Shown here in pieces: positions 57,948 through 64,000 of a DNA stretch of 64,000 bases. The stretch spans positions 787,645 to 851,644 of the forward strand of contig NW_003314296.1 of assembly GCF_000143415.4 (NCBI RefSeq), in the 5' to 3' direction. Position numbers and translations under genes: made by a program. Each line of letters starts with the position of its first letter. The first letter of the stretch is position 1. The DNA is from Selaginella moellendorffii (lineage: Eukaryota > Streptophyta > Lycopodiopsida > Selaginellales > Selaginellaceae). The notes under the pieces were generated by a model. That model did no database searches. It saw only the letters and a program-made list of their open reading frames with translations, and had not been told where the DNA came from.

Positions 57948-58204
57948 CTCCCTCGCCAGTCGCTAGCGCGCGCGCCTTTCTTCTCTCTCCCTCCCTCTCG
58001 CAGCTCCAGGCGCGATGGCGGAGCTCAAACTCTCACGACAGAAAACCCTTTATATATCTCTCGACCTAGAGCTTATAACTGCGCATTGGGGCTTTATATA
58101 CCCTAGGGTGCGCTATAAAGCCCCCTTTCTTCCCCGCTCGATCCATCGCAGTGCTCGATCCGAGGAGCTGAGGAGCGGCCGCTGCTGCTGCGCACGCGAT
58201 CGCG
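57948..58204. promoter_or_regulatory. Divergent promoter TFIIA-gamma/MCTS1 with mirrored TATA boxes
   Basis: GGGGCTTTATA (58088-58098) and TATAAAGCCCC (58114-58124) form a perfect 11-bp inverted repeat with a 15-base centre. Each arm contains TATAAAG reading outward toward one gene: the minus-strand box 145-151 bp from the TFIIA-gamma ATG, the plus-strand box before the MCTS1 leader. A separate TTTATATAT lies near 58050. Confidence 0.65.
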
Positions 58205-58411
58205 GTGAGTTTTTCGATCGGATTATCGGATTGCGCTGGCTGTTAGCTCCTCGATTCTTCTTGCCCGACTGTTTTGTTAACTATGAATGAATGTAGTTAA
58301 GTTTATCTCTTGTTTAGGATGTTTCGTGTTGTGAACTTGTGATTGATTTTTTTTTTTTCCTTTCTTCGATGTGATTTATTTTTCTTTTGCTCTCCAGGCT
58401 CCAGCTTCGAA

Positions 58412-59434
58412 ATGTTTAAGAAGTAAGTACGATGGACTTTTTTTCTACGCATGTTTTTTTATTTCTCTCTCTCTTTTCTTCTGTGGTCTTTCTTGCTTAA
58501 TGTTTCCTGGAAATGGAAGTTAACTGTGTATGTTTTTTGTGTGTATCAGGTTTAGCCAGGAAGAGGTAACCGCGCAGAATCAGGTGAAAGCCTCCGTTCA
58601 AAGAAAAATCCGGCAAAGCGTTGCTGAAGAGGTAAAAGAAAAAGTTCTTTCTCGAGTATTTCTTTCCGAAACTACAAACTTTGTTTTGTTTGTGTAGTAT
58701 CCAGAGTTGGAGCCCGTGCTTGATGATATCCTGCCGAAAAAATCTCCGGTCATCGTTGCTAAATGGTGAGCTAAGCTACTTAAATCGGACATTTCTAACC
58801 TTTTGCGGTTCAAACATTTGCAGCCAGAACCATGTCAACCTGATACTCGTCAACAATGTGCCGCTCTTCTTCAACGTCCGAGACGGTCCTTACATGCCAA
58901 CCTTGAGGCTCCTCCACCAATGCAAGTTCGTAGCATGAGGAGAAAACGAGCTAACGGTTTTCGCTTTCGTGATCTCCAGACCCAACCGTGATGAAGAAGC
59001 TCCAAGTTGACAGAGGAGCCATCAAGTTCGTCCTCGCAGGAGCAAATATCATGTGTCCCGGACTGACATCTCCTGGAGGTGGCTTGGACGAAAGTGTGGC
59101 AGCCGAGGCACCTGTGGTACGATTTCACGATTCTTTGACAGATAGCTTCTTCTCAAACTCGTGTTCTCGTGATTTCTAGGCCATAATGGCGGAAGGCAAG
59201 CAGCACGCGCTTGCGATAGGCTTCACGAAAATGTCTGCTCTCGACATGTGAGCCACCGGTTTGCTTGGAAACAATCAAGCTAAGTGTTTAAACTCTCGCA
59301 GAAAGAATATCAACAAAGGGATTGGAGTGGACAATATGCACTATCTCAACGATGGACTCTGGAAGGTATGTAACACTACCAATGGATGCTAACCGAAAAA
59401 AAAACTATCTTTCCAGACGCAGCAACTCAATTGA
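58412..59434 (+). CDS. MCTS1: MCTS1/Tma20 homologue (PUA-domain translation factor)
   Basis: Eight exons: 58412-58422, 58550-58631, 58698-58765, 58824-58921, 58980-59116, 59180-59247, 59302-59365 and 59417-59434. They sum to 182 codons (181 aa), exactly the length of human MCTS1. It pairs with DENR to recycle 40S subunits and support re-initiation. The N-terminal half contains [20 protein letters not shown]. The C-terminal PUA domain includes [28 protein letters not shown] and HYLNDGLWK. Intron 4 has a GC donor (CAAT|GCAAGT), needed to restore HQ-YPTVMKK. A 5'-UTR intron (58205-58397) separates the likely transcription start from the ATG. The stop lies 52 bp from the stop of the converging PPR gene. 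Confidence 0.94.
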
Positions 59435-59486
59435 GACGACCCCGCGAGAAACTTAGACGAAGAGACGAAGACGAGAGCTTTTCTTT

Positions 59487-62090
59487 CTAGAACACCGTAA
59501 GATGTTTCTCTTTCCGGATTGAAGCGTAGATGTTTGATAGAAGGACGTAAACTCCAGAGCCCTCGGGATCCAGTGCTAGTGCCTGTTTTGCAGCGCTAGC
59601 TCCTCGCTGGAAATCGCCTTGAGTTTTGCAAGCTCCCAATAAAGTCGTCCACACGGTGGTATTCGGTCGATACGGCATGCTCGAGACGAGCTCCTCGGCA
59701 AAGTGGAGCTGCTTGGATCGACCCAAGAGATCGACAATGCAGCAGTAGTGATCGATCGAGGGGCGCAGCTCCAAATCTCTGGTGATGAAAAAGAAGAGCT
59801 CGCGAGCTTCGTGCAAGAGCCCCGAGTGACTACACCCGGTGAGAATGGCCACGAGAGTCACCTCGTTTGGCTTCACTCCTTCCAGGAGCATCGCCCGTAC
59901 AAGCTCCAGGGATTCGGGAATATACCCGGCCTGGGCGTACGCTCCAATGGTGGCGCTCCACGACACCACGTTCCGGGCGGGCATATTCTTGAAGAGGTGC
60001 CTTGCCACGTGTGCGTGGCCGGCCTGGGCGTGGGCCGTGATCATCGAGTTGAGCGCCACGAGGCTGTGGTGGGGCATCTTTTCCAACACTACCATGGCCT
60101 CGTCCACGTGGAAATTCCCGGCCAATGCCTGGGCGAGAACGTTCCACGTCACCACGTCGCGCTGGTCCATGGAATCGAACACGTGGCGGGCGTCCATGGG
60201 CCGGCTGTTGCTCCCATACGCCTGGATCATGGAGTTGTACGACGCGGCGTTGGACAGTGGCATGGCGTGGAAGATGCCGATCGCATTTTCTAGATGCCCT
60301 TGTGCGGCATTTGCTGCGAGGACGGTGTTCCAGGACACGGCATTCCACCGGGGCATATTCCTGAAGACTTGACTTGCAGATGCGGCACCTAAGGCGGTCA
60401 TAGTTATGTTCCAAGAGGCGATGCTCTTGTACGGCATGGAATCAAAAGCGGCCTTTGCTTGTACGTCATGCCCCTCCCGGGAATATGCCGTGAGAATCAC
60501 ATTGCAGCAGATGGAGTTTCTGAAAGGAATCAGCCGAAATGCCATTTCCGCTCTGTGAAGATACCCATTCTCTGCGAAGGCCTGGATTAACACGGTCCAC
60601 GAAACCACGTCCTTTTCGGGAATCTTTGCGAACACTCTCTCGCACATACCAAGATTCCCACTCCCGGCATATGCTCCAATAACGGCTACCCACGTCCAGG
60701 AATCCCACTGTGGCATACGATCGAATATCCGGCACGCGTAGCATAGTTTCTCCTCGCTTGCGTACGCTTCGATCAGGGCATTGGCGGAAATAACATTTCG
60801 AGCCGATGACAAGTCAAACAGCTCTTTCGCTTTCTCCAGATACCCCTCTTGGGCATTTGCTTGCACGATGATATTCCAGGCAACAACATTCCACGCCGGC
60901 ATTTTCTGGAAAAATTGCGTCGTCGATTCCAGATTGCCTGTCTCCGCAAAAGCGGCGATCATAACCGTCCATGTGAAAACGTTTCTGACGGGCGTGTTCC
61001 GGAACAGAACCTCGCACTCGTGAAGAAGCCGGCACTCGGCATAGCTCTTGATTAGCGACGTATTATCATCCTCGCCGCCACCTTTTCTCCGTACGAGGCT
61101 TTCCACCGCCATCGGGCCTTCGTTTCCCGGCTCCAGAAGCTGCCCGTACGTACGGCGGGCCTCAATCAAGCATCCACTCTGTGCCATTGCGGCAATTATC
61201 GTATTCCAGGACACATTATCCCAGTACGGCATCTTCCAAAACACAAACTTGGCTTCGCCAACCTCGTCGCAGGCGTCGAGCATCGCGTTCCACAAACGCA
61301 CAGTCCGTGCCGGGACGGAATCAAACACAGACAAAGCTAACGCAAGATGCCCGCTTTCGGCATACGCGGTGAGCATGATCGTCCAGGACACGACATTATG
61401 CTGCGGCATCACTTGCAAGATCAAGCAGGCTGTGGTGACGTCCCCGTGCGATGCAAATCCATTCAGCATAGTGTTCCAGCAGTAGTCGTTTCTTTGCGGC
61501 ATGGCGCTGAAGAGATTCTTCGCATCCTCCAAATGCCCGCAAAGAGCATTTGCCTGAAGCATGCTTGTCCACGATACCACGTCCGGATTTTCAATCGCGT
61601 CAAATACAATTCGCGCCTGGGAAACATCACCAGTTCTACCGTACAGATTGAGCATCGCGTTCATCGACGCAGTGTCTTTCTCAGGCATGGAACCGTACAG
61701 GTTCTCGGCCTCGGCAAAATGCCCTTCCTCGGCAAGTGCCAGGATCACAACGGTGGCCGCCACGGATCCCACCTGCGGCATGCGAGAGAAGAAGAATCGA
61801 GCATCGCCCAGATGCCCGTGATGGGCGAACGCCGCGACGATGATGTTCCAGGAGAAAACATTGCGGCACTCGGCGGCATGGAAGACCTGGAGCGATCGAT
61901 CCAGGCGGCCACACTTGGAGTACATGTCGACGAGGAGATTAGAGAGGAAGACATTGCTGGCGTGGGAGGAGGCGAGGATCTGGGCGTGGACGAACTCGCC
62001 CTTGTGAGGATCGAGCGAGTCGCGGCACTGCTTGATCGCTCTCGCAAAGCGCGATACTTCTTGCTTAGATCTACTCAAGGTCACAAACAT
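59487..62090 (-). CDS. Large pentatricopeptide repeat protein with long S-type repeat array
   Basis: This is an intronless 867-aa protein. From about residue 60 to 690 it consists of some twenty repeats of about 31 aa with the form N-V-V-S-W-(N/T)-x-M-I-x-A-x-A-x-x-G-x-L-x-x-A-x-x-x-F-x-x-M-P. Examples are NVFSWNIIVAAFAHHGHLGD and NVVSWSATIGAYAQAGYIPE. These are S/SS-type PLS repeats, common in lycophyte editing factors. It ends with E-type segments (YCCIVDLLGRSKQLHFAEEL, TVWTTLLGACKTQGD) and YVLLSNIYAS, without a DYW domain. It is presumably an organellar RNA-binding editing factor that borrows a deaminase in trans. There is no obvious cleavable presequence. The ATG is 73 bp from the stop of the upstream LysM gene on the same strand. 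Confidence 0.93.
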   Translation of the reverse strand: MFVTLSRSKQEVSRFARAIKQCRDSLDPHKGEFVHAQILASSHASNVFLSNLLVDMYSKCGRLDRSLQVFHAAECRNVFSWNIIVAAFAHHGHLGDARFFFSRMPQVGSVAATVVILALAEEGHFAEAENLYGSMPEKDTASMNAMLNLYGRTGDVSQARIVFDAIENPDVVSWTSMLQANALCGHLEDAKNLFSAMPQRNDYCWNTMLNGFASHGDVTTACLILQVMPQHNVVSWTIMLTAYAESGHLALALSVFDSVPARTVRLWNAMLDACDEVGEAKFVFWKMPYWDNVSWNTIIAAMAQSGCLIEARRTYGQLLEPGNEGPMAVESLVRRKGGGEDDNTSLIKSYAECRLLHECEVLFRNTPVRNVFTWTVMIAAFAETGNLESTTQFFQKMPAWNVVAWNIIVQANAQEGYLEKAKELFDLSSARNVISANALIEAYASEEKLCYACRIFDRMPQWDSWTWVAVIGAYAGSGNLGMCERVFAKIPEKDVVSWTVLIQAFAENGYLHRAEMAFRLIPFRNSICCNVILTAYSREGHDVQAKAAFDSMPYKSIASWNITMTALGAASASQVFRNMPRWNAVSWNTVLAANAAQGHLENAIGIFHAMPLSNAASYNSMIQAYGSNSRPMDARHVFDSMDQRDVVTWNVLAQALAGNFHVDEAMVVLEKMPHHSLVALNSMITAHAQAGHAHVARHLFKNMPARNVVSWSATIGAYAQAGYIPESLELVRAMLLEGVKPNEVTLVAILTGCSHSGLLHEARELFFFITRDLELRPSIDHYCCIVDLLGRSKQLHFAEELVSSMPYRPNTTVWTTLLGACKTQGDFQRGASAAKQALALDPEGSGVYVLLSNIYASIRKEKHLTVF

Positions 62091-62163
62091 GAGCTATAAG
62101 AAAGTTCTCATTGTGATCTTAGATAAACTACCATCTCTCCAGGAAACCTTGCGAGAATGATCT

Positions 62164-63177
62164 TCATGGAATGTAGATCTTGTCCCCGGGATAGATCCTA
62201 TCGGGATCGCTGGTAACGCTCATGTTGGCTTCGAAAACATCGTCCGGGGACAATCCATACTTGTTCGCGATAGAACTCATCGTATCACCTTCTTTCACCT
62301 GGAGAGGAAGAGCTCAAGCTCACGAAGAAAACGATGTATAGGATACGAACCTCGTGATACTTGGACTTTTGTTTCTGGTGGCTCGTCCAGGCGAAAACTG
62401 AGAGGAGGATCGTCGCGGCGGCAGTAGCAGCGACGACGAAGTATTTGCTTCGTCCCGTGTTCTTGGCTTGATCTTTCTTTTTGGAGCGATGATCGTCGTC
62501 CTGTGGCACGATCCCGTCTTGATCGTCATCTTCGCGCGACAAAGACGAGGTGGAGGACGAAAGCTCCGAGTTTGCATCGCCATTTAGGAGATGGTGGTGA
62601 GCGCTGGGAATGGAGGCACCGTTCTCTCGCTTGACGTCACTGATCTCTGAAAAGAGAAGAAGAAAAATCTAGAAAACCATCGTTTTTGGCTTTGCCATGG
62701 AGCAAACCTTTGAGAAACCGAAGAACTAGACATATTTGTCCAACATCTCTTCCGGAAGGATCTTTCAGTGTGACCCACTGAACCGCGGTCCCGATCGAGA
62801 TTAGATCACGGATGGGAACGAGAGATTTTCCCACTGGATGGCTGGAGTGATCATCCAGAAGTGTCACCTATGAAGATCAAGGAGATAGAAACACGAATAA
62901 AAGGAGAAGAAGAGAACTTGTTACCGTGAGGCAAGAGTCCTCCGACGCCACATCCAGTCTAAACTCTGCTAGCCATTTGGAACTTAAGTTCTTGAGCGGC
63001 GCCGTTCTAGCCTAGAGAAAGAAATCCATCATCCAAAACTCTAGAGACGGATAAAAATAACCAGCATTTTACCTGTTCTTTGCCGATCTGTAGCAAAACA
63101 GAGGGCCGCGCATCGATCTTGACAGAGAGATTCCTTCCCTCCACCACGGATATATGAAGGTGCCCCAAGCACCGCAT
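62164..63177 (-). CDS. C2 domain - transmembrane - LysM protein
   Basis: Five exons (63073-63177, 62925-63011, 62708-62867, 62351-62646, 62164-62298) total 261 codons (260 aa). Residues 1-117 resemble a C2 domain: GHLHISVVEGRNL, then DARPSVLLQIGKEQ, RTAPLKNLSSKW, EFRLDV, LTVTLLDDH, VGKSLVPI, QWVTLKD and GQICLVLRFL. A Ser/Asp-rich linker with basic clusters (KKKDQ) leads to one hydrophobic span (YFVVAATAAATILLSVFAW, about 195-213). The C-terminus is one LysM (VKEGDTMSSIANKYGL...NPDRIYPGDKIYIP-like). LysM binds N-acetylglucosamine polymers. C2 binds membranes, often with calcium, but the acidic Ca ligands look incomplete here. The arrangement suggests a cytosolic C2 and an extracytosolic LysM, or an all-internal protein. 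The role is unknown. Confidence 0.82.
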
Positions 63178-64000
63178 TTTCTTCGCGATGGAACGAGCCC
63201 TAAAACTGCCAGAGGCACTACAAGGACATTAACGGTCCAGATCTCGCCACGGCGAAGGAGTCCAACGGTATGGTTTTAAAGTTCTTTGATATATCTTTCT
63301 AATAATACTAAAATAATATGTGGTCAAAACTTTTGTTTATCTATGTGGTATAGTAATTGATATATTTATTTTTTCAATTAATATAAGCATTATTAAGGTA
63401 TTAATGAAAATGTATGACCTGTTTTAGTTCTTGTGGTGCCTGTCTAGAAGCATAGCATGGACATCTCAAATTAGTATAGAACATGACAAATTATTATTAT
63501 TATTTTGTTTAAGCTCTCTTTCTTCATTTGATAATGATGTATAATCTAAAATCCATTTTCTATTTATAAAAGGGTACTATTGTATGTTTTTGGCAGAATT
63601 GCACTATAGCCAAGTTGCCATCGCTGACATAATGTTAGTAATGCTATGTCCTACAGTCATGACATTATATCATCACCACAACACAACCAAGACCAAATCC
63701 ATATACTCCCCCTGATACCCCTTTTATTGTTACCTGGCCTTGCCAAGTTATCACTGAGGGCCTGCAAAGTAAATGCTAAAGCTAGAGTAACACCAAAACC
63801 ATCAACACTCTCTTTTATAAGTTTGGTGTGCTAAGATATGGTTTAATACTAATCTTATTTTTAAGATGAACTTTGCTATTTGTTTGGTTAGCAAGAGCTG
63901 GAGTATTTTCTTTTTTAGTGATAGACATGTGGATCAATGTATTTCAATTTCTTTCTGAATTGTGCTCTATAGTTTAAGCAAAAATGTTGGTTTTAATGTT
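63178..64000. other. AT-rich intergenic end of window
   Basis: 63178-63260 is the leader and promoter of the C2-LysM gene. From 63290 onward it is AT-rich with no coding signal. Confidence 0.5.

Noticed and set aside
58015-58290. 91-codon + frame upstream of MCTS1
   Set aside because: It lies in the promoter and 5'-UTR intron of MCTS1 and has no homology.

Overview
The window is plant nuclear DNA. Genes are compact and many contain very short introns (about 45-70 bp in the models worked out here). Intergenic DNA is AT-rich, intronless PPR genes are present, and LTR retrotransposons of both plant superfamilies occur. Protein similarities are to land plants. The compactness, and a cysteine-rich secreted family not seen in this form in seed plants, fit a lycophyte of the Selaginella type; that assignment is inference.

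Layout. 1-8.2 kb is transposon-dominated: a decayed gypsy-type protease remnant, then a copia element (2605-6589) with recognisable LTRs, a 5-bp target duplication and a nested foldback. 8.3-27.6 kb is a gene-dense housekeeping block: a MiAMP1-like secreted peptide, a plastid carrier (TAAC/PAPST type), mitochondrial NAD-malic enzyme, a 3-ketoacyl-CoA synthase, a SAC-domain phosphoinositide phosphatase (RHD4/SAC7 type) with a U12 AT-AC intron and a frameshift, sterol carrier protein 2, an SGB1-like hexose transporter, the U5 snRNP 40-kDa WD40 protein, and a peroxisomal copper amine oxidase. 27.7-31.3 kb is AT-rich and nearly featureless. 31.3-39.6 kb is a segmentally duplicated region with three copies of a small secreted Gnk2/DUF26-like protein, one ATL-type RING-H2 ligase and one decayed copy of that ligase. 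44-46.2 kb holds a PPR gene. 47.5-48.3 kb is an inverted-repeat unit around an LRR-receptor N-terminal fragment. 49.2-54.2 kb is a nearly intact Ty3/gypsy element. 55.5-63.2 kb holds a carboxylesterase, the TFIIA gamma subunit head-to-head with an MCTS1 homologue, a second large PPR gene, and a C2-transmembrane-LysM protein.

Several neighbours are divergent pairs sharing short promoters: carrier/NAD-ME (236 bp), SGB1-like/SNRNP40 (372 bp), two DUF26-like genes (367 bp), and TFIIA-gamma/MCTS1. The last has two oppositely oriented TATA boxes forming a perfect inverted repeat. Multi-exon models were built by hand from splice signals, reading phase and recalled protein family alignments. Apart from one exon of the SAC gene, all coding exons sum to whole codons.

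The items most worth following up are the DUF26-like cluster, the C2-TM-LysM architecture, the U12 intron, the twin-TATA divergent promoter, and the LRR fragment between inverted repeats. No tRNA, rRNA or CRISPR feature was recognised.
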